DNA of 13,183 nucleotides from Flavobacteriaceae bacterium (GCA_002713705.1 PAUJ01000030.1:2143-15325), one strand, 5' to 3'; numbered from the stretch's first letter, positions 1 to 6,718 are shown. Notes: a model not told the origin generated them from the sequence alone. Program-made: numbers and translations.

Positions 1-162
1 TATAATGAATCAAGCAATATATTTACAGGCGAATCTAATGCTAGAGCTAATATAGGAGGAGATAGAAATGTACCAACCGGAACTTATTTCTATGTAATTA
101 CATTCTCAGATGAAAATCCAGGAAAAAATAATTATTCCGGTTACTTATATATAAACAGATAG
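1..162 (+). CDS. C-terminal end of a T9SS type B sorting-domain protein (partial, 5' end outside window)
   Basis: Frame 1 is open from the first base to a TAG at 160-162 and gives 53 residues. The visible tail has the pattern VPTGTYFYVI, then a short acidic/Asn-rich loop, then GYLYINR at the very end. This is how the gliding-motility-associated C-terminal domain (type B CTD, CHU_C family) of Bacteroidota finishes: a beta-rich terminal domain recognised by the type IX secretion system and needed to move large surface or secreted proteins across the outer membrane. The passenger part lies outside the window, so its function (adhesin, enzyme or other) cannot be read. A PorP/SprF gene lies downstream on the same strand, which is the usual partner arrangement for type B substrates, as with SprB and SprF. 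Family recognition is by motif only, but the match is strong. Confidence 0.85.
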   Translation, partial: YNESSNIFTGESNARANIGGDRNVPTGTYFYVITFSDENPGKNNYSGYLYINR

Positions 163-165
163 ATG

Positions 166-213
166 AACCTTTTTTATTCCCATGAGTTAAACTCTCTTGG
201 GAATAAAAAGGTT
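166..213 (+). terminator. Long inverted repeat just after the type B CTD gene, probable 3' hairpin/terminator
   Basis: Bases 166-182 (aaccttttttattccca) pair with 198-213 (tgggaataaaaaggtt) over 16 bp with one bulged T. A smaller gagt/actc stem (184-187 with 191-194) sits inside the loop. It begins 4 nt after the stop codon. The canonical U-tract directly after the stem is missing; a T-run appears only near 228-233. It may therefore act as a weak terminator, an mRNA 3'-end stabiliser or both. Confidence 0.55.
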
Positions 214-702
214 TAACATAAAAAAAGGTTTTTCTTATTTTAATGAAGTGACTTGTTTTAATTAGTAAATAAAAAAATGAGTTCTTTTACTCTCTGTAAA
301 CAGTTATGCTTCTAATTTTACTTTTGTTTTATTAATCTTTTTACATAACATCATTTTTCTGTCTTTTCTATAATAGAATAAGTACTATAAATATTAAATA
401 GGTTTTAGTTCTACAACTATTATTTTTAAAGCTTCATTAATTGTGATATTATTTAGAATATTTATTGAAACAAAATATACTTTTATATTAAAAGTAATTA
501 ATTGTTAGTGGCTAAGTATTTTTGATGTAAATGAGTATAAACCCAAATATTTATGATTTTTTTGGTTTAAATTATAATGCTAAATCCTATGGTAATCCAG
601 CAACTAATAGTAATGTTTAATTAATTAATATGTTGTTTATCGATTTTTTTTGCTTTTGGGCTAAAACATGAATATTTGTAGGATAATTCCTTAATGTTGG
701 TT
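214..702. other. AT-rich intergenic spacer with no convincing gene
   Basis: About 490 bp of very AT-rich DNA with stops in all frames. I see no RNA gene. Weak contents are a short stem (479-485 with 489-495, ACTTTTA/TAAAAGT), a TATTTTTG promoter-like box at 517-524, and an ATG frame of 29 codons at 531-620. The peptide begins MSINPNIYDFFGLN; nothing supports its expression beyond the nearby box. The spacer is long for this compact genome, so an unrecognised small RNA or a decayed gene is possible. Confidence 0.5.
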
Positions 703-710
703 TATTTTTG
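703..710 (+). promoter_or_regulatory. Candidate -7 box (TATTTTTG) for the porP/sprF-ompA operon
   Basis: TATTTTTG matches the Bacteroidetes primary-sigma -7 consensus TAnnTTTG exactly. A TTG at 676-678 could serve as the -33 element, but its spacer is 24 nt, slightly long. Transcription would start near 716 and leave a leader of about 35-60 nt, depending on which ATG (750 or 774) is used. The final TTG of this box is also a possible start codon in the porP frame and should not be used as one. Confidence 0.5.
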
Positions 711-773
711 AATGTAATTAAGATTTTAGATATTCATAAATTTTTACATATGAAGATAATAAAATATATAAAA

Positions 774-1745
774 ATGCAAAAAACTACTTCTGTAAATTAT
801 AAAAAATTATACTTTTTTGTAATTGTTTTAGTAGCAATCTTTTCTGGAAATGCTCAACAAGATCCGCAATACACTCAGTATATGTATAATACTCAGGTAA
901 TCAATCCTGCATATGTAGGTAGTAAAGATGCATTAAGTTTTGGACTTTTATACCGTACCCAATGGGTAGGTCTAGAAGGCGCCCCACAAACAGGGACATT
1001 TACAATTGATTCTCCAATTGGATCACTAGATAAAATGGGACTTGGTCTAACAATAGTAAGAGATGAATTAGGGCCTTCTATCAGTTCCAATATTACAGCA
1101 GATTATTCATATTCAATTAACACATCCCTAACGTCACAATTATCATTTGGTATAAAAGCTGGTGTTGATATTCTAGATGTAGATTTTTCAAGATTGAATA
1201 TTGCAGATCCGGGTGATATTTTTGAAACTAATATTGATAATAAAGTTTCACCTCAAATTGGTGCAGGAATTTACTTTAATACTTATAAATTTTATGCTGG
1301 ATTATCAGTGCCAAATTTTTTAGATACTGATCACTTTGATGAATCTGACCTAGTTGATACAGAAACGAGTGAGTTAATTGGATCTTCAACTGCTAAAGAT
1401 AGATTGCATTACTTTTTTATAGCTGGTTATGTATTTGATTTAGGAGAAAATTTAAAATTTAAACCAGCAACGATGTTTAAAGCAGTTGCAGGATCTCCAT
1501 TACAAGCAGATATATCTTTTAATTTTTTATTGCATGAAAAATTAACTTTAGGTACTGGGTATAGATGGGATGCAGCATTAAGTGCATTGGCAGGTTTTCA
1601 ATTTACAGATCAAGTTTTTATTGGTTTTGGTTATGATTTTGCAACAACAGAGATTAAAAGTTATAGTGGAGGTTCTTATGAATTTATGTTACGATTCGAT
1701 GTATTTAACAAACCAGAGAGAATATTAACACCAAGATTCTTCTAA
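774..1745 (+). CDS. PorP/SprF family type IX secretion outer-membrane protein
   Basis: A 323-residue protein with a signal peptide (hydrophobic FFVIVLVAIFSG, then cleavage at about NA|QQ) followed directly by QQDPQYTQYMYN. Next come INPAYVGS and RTQWVGLEGAPQT, which are hallmarks of the PorP/SprF family. The rest alternates like an outer-membrane beta-barrel, and the C-terminus LTPRFF ends in Phe as barrel proteins do. PorP is part of the T9SS machinery in Porphyromonas, and SprF is needed for secretion of the SprB adhesin in Flavobacterium. This copy follows a type B CTD gene and is probably a dedicated partner for it (inference). Start choice: ATG 774 gives a normal 12-residue n-region. ATG 750 is possible but gives a long one. 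A TTG at 708 lies inside the promoter box. Confidence 0.88.
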   Translation: MQKTTSVNYKKLYFFVIVLVAIFSGNAQQDPQYTQYMYNTQVINPAYVGSKDALSFGLLYRTQWVGLEGAPQTGTFTIDSPIGSLDKMGLGLTIVRDELGPSISSNITADYSYSINTSLTSQLSFGIKAGVDILDVDFSRLNIADPGDIFETNIDNKVSPQIGAGIYFNTYKFYAGLSVPNFLDTDHFDESDLVDTETSELIGSSTAKDRLHYFFIAGYVFDLGENLKFKPATMFKAVAGSPLQADISFNFLLHEKLTLGTGYRWDAALSALAGFQFTDQVFIGFGYDFATTEIKSYSGGSYEFMLRFDVFNKPERILTPRFF

Positions 1746-1758
1746 AAAAGAAATAGAT

Positions 1759-3687
1759 ATGAAAGTATTTTTAAAAATAGCATTCTCATTTGTTATAATA
1801 TTATTATTTACTGGTAATGCCTTTTCACAAAAAGGTAAAGTAGCAAAAGCAAATAAGAATTTTGATAAGTATTCATATATTGATGCTAGAGAAATATACC
1901 TATCGGTAGTGGAAAGTGGATATAAATCTGATGAAATTTATAAAAAATTAGGTGATACTTATTATTACAATAGCGAATATAAAAGTGCATTAAAATGGTA
2001 TTTAAACTTGATTAATGAATTTCCTAATGATATTGATCCAGTATACTATTATAGAGGAGCACAATGTTTGAAAAGTGCTGAAGAGTATGAAGAGTCTGAT
2101 AATATGATGAAGTTATATTATAAAAATGGAGGCAATAAAATTGTAGTAAAAAACTTTTCTGAAAATCCAGATTATTTAAATAGTATTTCTGAAAACAAAA
2201 GAGAATTTTCTATTGATACAACTTCAGTTAATTCGGAGCTTTCAGATTTTGGACCTTCATTTTATGGTGATACAATTATATTCTCTTCTTCACAAAAAGA
2301 TGAAAGCGGAAAATTATTAAGTTGGAACGGTTTACCATTTCTTGATTTATATCAAGCAGATATGGATGAAAAAGGAAATCTTTCTAACGTTACTAAATTA
2401 AATGGAGATGTGAATACACAATATAATGAGTCTTCAACAGCAATTACAAAGGATGGTAAAACATTGTATTTTACCAGAAATAATTTTATAGAAGGAAAAC
2501 AAGGTAGGGATAGCAATAAGACAATTCGACTTAAACTATACAAAGCGACTAAAAGTGGGGATACTTTTTGGGGTAATGTAGTTGAATTACCATTTAATGG
2601 TGAAGAATTTTCTGTTGCGCATCCCACCTTAAGTAATGATGAAAATCGTCTATATTTTGCATCTGATATGGAAGGAACTTACGGTCAGTCAGACCTATGG
2701 TATGTAAATATTTTAGAGGATCATACTTATGGAATACCTGTAAATTTAGGCGAAACCATTAATACAGAAGAAAGAGAAACTTTTCCGTTCATTAGCAATA
2801 AGAATAATTTATACTTTTCATCAGATGGTCATGTTGGACTAGGAGGGTTGGATGTTTTTGTAACTAATTTAAATGATGATGGTTCTGTTTCTGGTAATGT
2901 TACTAACTTAGGTCAGCCAACAAATGGAACTTCCGATGATTTTGGATTTATTATAAATGAAGAAAACGGACTAGGCTTTGTTTCTTCAAATAGAAGTGGA
3001 GACAATGGTTCTGTTGATGACGAAATATATCTAATAAATGAAAAATGTACATTAACAGTTGAAGGAATTGTAACTGACATTGATACAGGAGTTCTAATTC
3101 CTGGGGCAGTTGTTTCGTTAATGGATGATTTAAATAAGCTAGTAGATTCTGCAATCGTAGGTCTAGATGCTAGTTTTAGTTTTACTGCTGATTGCAGTAA
3201 GCAATATGCATTAAGAGTTATGAAAAGTCAATATACTCCTAAAGAAGAGCTAGTTAAAACACCAAGTGAAAAAGGAAATATTATGTTTCCGATAAGTTTA
3301 AAACTAATTGGATGTCCTCCCAATGATTTAGGTTGTAGACTTTCTTTAGAACCGATTTATTTTGGTTTTGATAGGTTTAATATTGATTCAGATGCAAAAG
3401 TTGAATTGGCTAAAATATTAGCAGCGATGCAAGAATATAAAGAATTAAATATTTATATTGAATCCCATACAGATGCTAGAGGTGAAGATCTATACAATGA
3501 ATTATTATCTGAAAAAAGAGCACAATCAACACTTAATTGGTTAGTAGATCAAGGAATAGATCGCAAGAGACTAAGTGCAAAAGGTTATGGAGAAAAAAAA
3601 TTGGTTAATGAGTGCTTTAATGGAATTAAATGTTCGGAGGAAGATCATCAACTTAATAGACGTTCCGTGTTTATTATTCAAAATTAA
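1759..3687 (+). CDS. PorE-like OmpA family protein (TPR, propeller, CRD and OmpA domains)
   Basis: A 642-residue exported protein; the signal peptide ends near AFS|QKG (residue 24). Domains in order: TPR-like helices at about 25-135; five WD40/PD40-type beta-propeller repeats at about 150-425 (recurring LYFTRNN, LYFASDMEG, LYFSSDGH, LGFVSSNRSG); a carboxypeptidase-regulatory-like beta-sandwich at about 430-515 starting CTLTVEGIVTD; and a C-terminal OmpA peptidoglycan-binding domain at about 532-642 (YFGFDRFNIDSDA). The OmpA domain has D572 in HTDARG and R587 in LSEKRAQ, the pair that binds diaminopimelate. This is the architecture reported for PorE of P. gingivalis, which anchors the T9SS to peptidoglycan and contacts PorP. 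It starts 13 bp after the PorP/SprF gene, so they are one operon. It is probably a paralogue serving the upstream type B substrate rather than the core PorE (inference). Confidence 0.88.
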   Translation: MKVFLKIAFSFVIILLFTGNAFSQKGKVAKANKNFDKYSYIDAREIYLSVVESGYKSDEIYKKLGDTYYYNSEYKSALKWYLNLINEFPNDIDPVYYYRGAQCLKSAEEYEESDNMMKLYYKNGGNKIVVKNFSENPDYLNSISENKREFSIDTTSVNSELSDFGPSFYGDTIIFSSSQKDESGKLLSWNGLPFLDLYQADMDEKGNLSNVTKLNGDVNTQYNESSTAITKDGKTLYFTRNNFIEGKQGRDSNKTIRLKLYKATKSGDTFWGNVVELPFNGEEFSVAHPTLSNDENRLYFASDMEGTYGQSDLWYVNILEDHTYGIPVNLGETINTEERETFPFISNKNNLYFSSDGHVGLGGLDVFVTNLNDDGSVSGNVTNLGQPTNGTSDDFGFIINEENGLGFVSSNRSGDNGSVDDEIYLINEKCTLTVEGIVTDIDTGVLIPGAVVSLMDDLNKLVDSAIVGLDASFSFTADCSKQYALRVMKSQYTPKEELVKTPSEKGNIMFPISLKLIGCPPNDLGCRLSLEPIYFGFDRFNIDSDAKVELAKILAAMQEYKELNIYIESHTDARGEDLYNELLSEKRAQSTLNWLVDQGIDRKRLSAKGYGEKKLVNECFNGIKCSEEDHQLNRRSVFIIQN

Positions 3688-3707
3688 AAATAACTCACCT
3701 ATATTTT

Positions 3708-3745
3708 AAAAAAGCGTTTAATATCTTTATTAAACGCTTTTTTTT
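3708..3745 (+). terminator. Rho-independent terminator of the porP/sprF-ompA operon
   Basis: A perfect 16-bp stem: 3708-3723 (aaaaaagcgtttaata) pairs with 3728-3743, with the 4-nt loop TCTT. It runs into a T-tract to 3745 and lies 20 nt after the stop codon of the OmpA-family gene. Confidence 0.92.
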
Positions 3746-3761
3746 ATACCACTTCATTTTG

Positions 3762-3769
3762 TATTTTTG
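3762..3769 (+). promoter_or_regulatory. -7 box (TATTTTTG) of the idi operon
   Basis: An exact match to TAnnTTTG, 17 nt before the idi ATG and directly after the preceding terminator. No TTG -33 element is evident at normal distance; the region there is the terminator T-tract. The leader would be only about 10-12 nt and A-rich, with no Shine-Dalgarno site. Confidence 0.6.
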
Positions 3770-3786
3770 AAAAAAATAAAAAGATC

Positions 3787-4308
3787 ATGGTGATTGAAGA
3801 GCAAGTGATACTTGTAAATGAAAAAGATGAACAAATTGGGCTTATGCCAAAACAAGAAGCACATGAAAAGGCAATTCTTCATAGGGCATTTTCAGTTTTT
3901 ATTTTTAATGATAAAAATGAGCTAATGCTTCAACAAAGAGCATTAGATAAATATCATTCGCCAGGTTTATGGACCAATACATGTTGTAGTCATCAAAGAA
4001 ACGGAGAAAGTAATATTGGCGCCGGAAAACGTAGATTACAAGAAGAAATGGGTTTTGTTACTGAGCTTTCAGAAGCCACATCTTTTATTTATAAGGCTCC
4101 CTTTGATAATGGTCTTACAGAACATGAATTCGATCATGTATTAGTTGGTAAATACAATGCCGATCCGATTGTAAATATGGAAGAAGTTGCCTCTTGGAAA
4201 TGGGTGCTTTTAGATGATGTTAAAAAAGATATGGCAATACACCCCGATAGATATACCGCTTGGTTTAAGATTATTTTCAATAAATTTTATAAATATTTGA
4301 CTATATGA
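3787..4308 (+). CDS. idi: Isopentenyl-diphosphate delta-isomerase, type I
   Basis: This 173-residue cytosolic Nudix-fold enzyme interconverts IPP and DMAPP for isoprenoid synthesis (menaquinone, carotenoids, undecaprenyl chains). Visible type I features: SPGLWTNTCCSHQ with the catalytic Cys (C67, the second of the pair) and metal ligand H69; the modified Nudix helix GAGKRRLQEEMG with E87; and TEHEFDHV with E112 and E114, matching the acid pair of E. coli Idi. Length is normal for the family. It is first in an operon: its TGA overlaps the next ATG by 4 nt (ATGA), implying translational coupling. Confidence 0.95.
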   Translation: MVIEEQVILVNEKDEQIGLMPKQEAHEKAILHRAFSVFIFNDKNELMLQQRALDKYHSPGLWTNTCCSHQRNGESNIGAGKRRLQEEMGFVTELSEATSFIYKAPFDNGLTEHEFDHVLVGKYNADPIVNMEEVASWKWVLLDDVKKDMAIHPDRYTAWFKIIFNKFYKYLTI

Positions 4309-4715
4309 GTTTAACAGTTTTTAGAAAGTCACATTTCAATGCAGCTCACCGTTTGTACCGATCCGATTGGGATGATGATAAAAATAAAAAAGTATTCGGA
4401 AAATGTAGTAATCCAAATTTTCACGGTCATAATTATGAACTGGAAGTAGGTGTCACTGGAGAAATTGATAAAGAGACCGGTTTTTTAATTGATATTGTAG
4501 AACTAAAAACTATAATGAAAGAGGAAATAGAAGATTACTTAGATCATAAAAATTTAAATTTAGATGTTCCAGAGTTTAAAGATTTGAACCCTACTATGGA
4601 AAATATTGCAATATTTATATGGGAAAAATTAAATGCTATTTTATCAGATAGGTATAAAATTGTGGTCACCTTATTTGAAACTCCAAGAAACTTTGTGGTT
4701 TATGACGGTAATTAG
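4305..4715 (+). CDS. 6-pyruvoyl-tetrahydropterin synthase / 6-carboxytetrahydropterin synthase family protein (COG0720)
   Basis: A 136-residue T-fold enzyme acting on dihydroneopterin triphosphate. Zinc ligands are H15 (FNAAHRL), H40 and H42 (FHGHNYE). The catalytic Cys is C34, D80-H81 (LDHKNLN) forms the acid/base pair, PTMENIA is the conserved helix start, and E125 (LFETPRN) binds the pterin ring. Automatic pipelines usually call such genes queD (queuosine/preQ0 pathway). Here, however, the spacing is C-x5-HGH (GKCSNPNFHGHNY), as in animal PTPS, whereas E. coli-type QueD has C-x3-HGH. It may therefore make 6-pyruvoyl-tetrahydropterin (tetrahydrobiopterin route), or be dual-function. No other queuosine or pterin genes are nearby to decide, so I give no symbol. 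It is coupled to idi by a 4-nt overlap. Confidence 0.9.
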   Translation: MSLTVFRKSHFNAAHRLYRSDWDDDKNKKVFGKCSNPNFHGHNYELEVGVTGEIDKETGFLIDIVELKTIMKEEIEDYLDHKNLNLDVPEFKDLNPTMENIAIFIWEKLNAILSDRYKIVVTLFETPRNFVVYDGN

Positions 4716-4724
4716 TAAACATAT

Positions 4725-5702
4725 TTGAATAAAAATCAATTAAAATATCCAATAAAATTTATTCCTATTTTAAAAGAAAAAATTTGGGGAGGAAATAAAT
4801 TAGCTACATTACTAAACAAGGCTAATAAAAATAATATTGGTGAAAGTTGGGAATTATCGGGTGTTAAAGACAATGTTTCAATTGTAAGTAATGGATTTTT
4901 AAAAGGGAAATCTCTAAAAGAAATAATTACAACTTTCGAAGATGCTATCTTAGGTCATAAAGTTTTTAAATCTTTTGGGAATAATTTTCCATTGTTATTT
5001 AAATTTATTGATGCAAATAAAGATTTATCAGTACAATTACACCCCAACGATCAAATAGCTAAAAAGCTACACAATTCTTTTGGTAAAAATGAGATGTGGT
5101 ATGTTTTAGGTAAGGAAGAAGGTGCTAGATTAATTTTGGGATTTTCAAGACAAGTTGATCAAGAAATTTATCAAAAACACCTTGTCGAGAATACCCTTTC
5201 CGAAATATTGCAATATAAAAATGTTAAGAAAGGAGATTCGTTTTTTATAGAAACAGGTACGGTTCATGCAATTGGTGCTGGAGTAGTTCTTGCGGAAATT
5301 CAACAAAGCTCTGATATAACGTATAGGATTTACGATTATAATAGACCTGGACTAGATGGAAAGTTAAGGGAACTTCATACCGATTTAGCAATTAATGCTT
5401 TAAATTTTGAAAGCAAAACAACAGAATTAGATTATAAAGATGAAATTAATATTCCAGTACGTTTATGCAGATCAAAATATTTTCATACCAACAAATTAAG
5501 TATCTCAAATTCTATACATCGCGATTTAAGTTTGATAGATTCCTTTATTGTTTATATGTTTTTAGAAGGAGAAGGAACCATTAATGTTAACGAGTATTCA
5601 GAGACTTTTAAAGAAGGTGATACGGTTCTTATTCCTGCATTAATTAAGAATATTGAAATTAAATCACAATCTGCAATATTTTTAGAAGTTTATATCCCCT
5701 AA
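4725..5702 (+). CDS. manA: Mannose-6-phosphate isomerase, class I (TTG start)
   Basis: A 325-residue zinc-dependent cupin enzyme interconverting mannose-6-P and fructose-6-P, feeding GDP-mannose and surface glycans or allowing mannose use. It has the N-terminal KEKIWGGNKL, VQLHPND with zinc ligands Q104 and H106, KNEMWYVL with E123, and TVHAIGAG with H181. The catalytic Arg is R201 in ITYRIYDYNR. Length matches the short Bacillus-type class. The start must be TTG at 4725: an in-frame TAA lies at 4716-4718, there is no ATG before residue 124, and the sequence aligns with the family N-terminus from there. It begins 9 nt after the pterin synthase stop, so it is in the same operon. A functional link to idi or the pterin synthase is not obvious. 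Confidence 0.94.
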   Translation: MNKNQLKYPIKFIPILKEKIWGGNKLATLLNKANKNNIGESWELSGVKDNVSIVSNGFLKGKSLKEIITTFEDAILGHKVFKSFGNNFPLLFKFIDANKDLSVQLHPNDQIAKKLHNSFGKNEMWYVLGKEEGARLILGFSRQVDQEIYQKHLVENTLSEILQYKNVKKGDSFFIETGTVHAIGAGVVLAEIQQSSDITYRIYDYNRPGLDGKLRELHTDLAINALNFESKTTELDYKDEINIPVRLCRSKYFHTNKLSISNSIHRDLSLIDSFIVYMFLEGEGTINVNEYSETFKEGDTVLIPALIKNIEIKSQSAIFLEVYIP

Positions 5703-5718
5703 TGGATTGAAAATATAG

Positions 5719-5726
5719 TACTTTTG
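5719..5726 (+). promoter_or_regulatory. -7 box (TACTTTTG) for the small helical protein gene
   Basis: An exact TAnnTTTG match, 18 nt before the ATG at 5745 and 16 nt after the manA stop. This suggests the small gene has its own promoter in addition to read-through from the operon. No -33 TTG is seen at normal spacing. Its last three bases form a TTG in frame with the downstream gene, which is not a credible start. Confidence 0.5.
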
Positions 5727-5744
5727 CAAAAATTAAAAAACACT

Positions 5745-6014
5745 ATGGCAAATATACGCGATTTAAAAAAAGACATCAACTACGTTTTAGGAGATATCAT
5801 TGAAGCTGTTTATTTATGGGAGCTCACAAATCCAAAAAAAGAAACTAAAAATTCTGAAGCAATTATTGATGAAGCAATTAATGTTTTTGACGAATTAATT
5901 GCTAAAATTAACCTTAAAAATGTTGAGAATAGTAAGCAGCATTTTAAAGGAATTAATCAAGAATTAGAAGAAAAAGGAAGAATATTAATAGCTAAAATTA
6001 ACGACTTAAGTTAA
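5745..6014 (+). CDS. Small conserved helical protein of unknown function
   Basis: An 89-residue cytosolic protein, MANIRDLKKDINYVLGD..., with no signal peptide, no membrane segment and no cysteine. It looks like three amphipathic helices (about 2-28, 38-58 and 62-89), rich in Lys, Glu, Ile and Asn, with some coiled-coil character. I recall similar small proteins in flavobacterial genomes but no known function. ATG 5745 is preferred over an in-frame TTG at 5724 because that TTG is the end of the -7 box. Its TAA (6012-6014) interlocks with the stop codon of the convergent gene in the four bases TTAA. Confidence 0.75.
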   Translation: MANIRDLKKDINYVLGDIIEAVYLWELTNPKKETKNSEAIIDEAINVFDELIAKINLKNVENSKQHFKGINQELEEKGRILIAKINDLS

Positions 6015-6718
6015 TTTTCTAATTTTTTTCTAGACACTATTAAAGACTCTAAATCCTTACCGTATTTAGAGTCTTTAATTTTTGGTGTAAGATTGTTATA
6101 AACAGAATCTAAATAAACAAGCTTAGCATCATTTACATGACTTACCATTAAATAAGGTGATATTTCAAAGTCCTTATTCGATAAAGCAAAACTTATAGTT
6201 GCTAAATATTTTTTGGCAAGAATTGAATTTTGATTGCTATTTAGTTTTGTAACTAAAGAATCATTTCCCTTCTTTTTTGCTTTAAATATTTGTTCAATTA
6301 GCTCTAGGTTTCTATCAGAATAACGATCAATTATTTTTTTATAGGTTTTATGTTTTTCTTGATTATTAGATCCAGTAACCTTTGCATCTATAGCAAAATT
6401 ATTCAAAGTGGTACTAATATTGATAGGACTTGCTTCAGCAAAAAAAGAAATGCGATCATCTTTTAAAATACCATTATCTAAACGTAGGTTTAAATAATAA
6501 ATTTCAGGTTCTAGTATTGTTTCCTTAAAACTAAATAAAGAATTACCATTAACTAAAACAGAATCAACAGAAACTAACAAAGAATCTTGTATTTTTTGAA
6601 GTAATAAAGTCCCCTTTTTAAGTCCCTTAACATTCCCTGTAAGCGTCATTTTATCTTCATTACTTGAACAGGCAGTAAATAAAATAAAAACGGTTAAGAT
6701 TGTTAAATATTTATTCAT
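6011..6718 (-). CDS. DUF4369 domain lipoprotein without thioredoxin domain
   Basis: A 235-residue protein starting with a lipoprotein signal: hydrophobic ILTVFILF, then the lipobox FTAC with lipidated C17. SSNED follows; acidic residues soon after the Cys resemble the flavobacterial surface-export signal, so it may face the outside (inference). Residues about 24-115 (MTLTGNVKGLKKGTLLLQK...) resemble DUF4369, a beta domain usually placed before a thioredoxin/AhpC-like domain in Bacteroidota. Here the C-terminal part is instead a Lys/Asn-rich helical stretch (about 120-235) with no CxxC, and no Cys other than C17. The function is unknown. It is last in the hydrolase-DUF819 operon, 51 nt after the permease stop. 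A box CATCTTTG (- strand, 6741-6748, one mismatch to TAnnTTTG) 22 nt before its ATG may be a weak promoter of its own. Confidence 0.8.
   Translation of the reverse strand: MNKYLTILTVFILFTACSSNEDKMTLTGNVKGLKKGTLLLQKIQDSLLVSVDSVLVNGNSLFSFKETILEPEIYYLNLRLDNGILKDDRISFFAEASPINISTTLNNFAIDAKVTGSNNQEKHKTYKKIIDRYSDRNLELIEQIFKAKKKGNDSLVTKLNSNQNSILAKKYLATISFALSNKDFEISPYLMVSHVNDAKLVYLDSVYNNLTPKIKDSKYGKDLESLIVSRKKLEN
6039..6084 (+). terminator. Perfect 16-bp inverted repeat, likely + strand terminator inside the opposing gene
   Basis: Bases 6039-6054 (attaaagactctaaat) pair perfectly with 6064-6079, with a 9-nt loop. On the + strand the stem runs into aatttttgg, a short U-tract; on the - strand it is followed by A-rich sequence. 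It therefore fits termination of the idi-to-helical-protein transcript, 25 nt past its last stop codon, even though it lies within the last codons of the convergent DUF4369 gene. Confidence 0.6.

Noticed and set aside
479..495. Small stem ACTTTTA-TAT-TAAAAGT in the spacer
   Set aside because: Seven AT-rich base pairs without a T-tract or nearby gene end; expected by chance in this composition.
708..773. N-terminal extension of PorP/SprF from TTG 708
   Set aside because: The TTG is the end of an exact -7 promoter box and the extra residues would push the signal peptide away from the N-terminus.
893..1090. 65-codon reading frame on the - strand
   Set aside because: Lies wholly antisense to the well-supported PorP/SprF gene and has no signal or family resemblance; chance frame.
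2352..2627. 91-codon reading frame on the - strand
   Set aside because: Antisense to the propeller repeats of the PorE-like gene; no recognisable protein features.
2951..3154. 67-codon reading frame on the - strand
   Set aside because: Antisense to the PorE-like gene across its propeller/CRD boundary; composition looks like a reversed coding strand.
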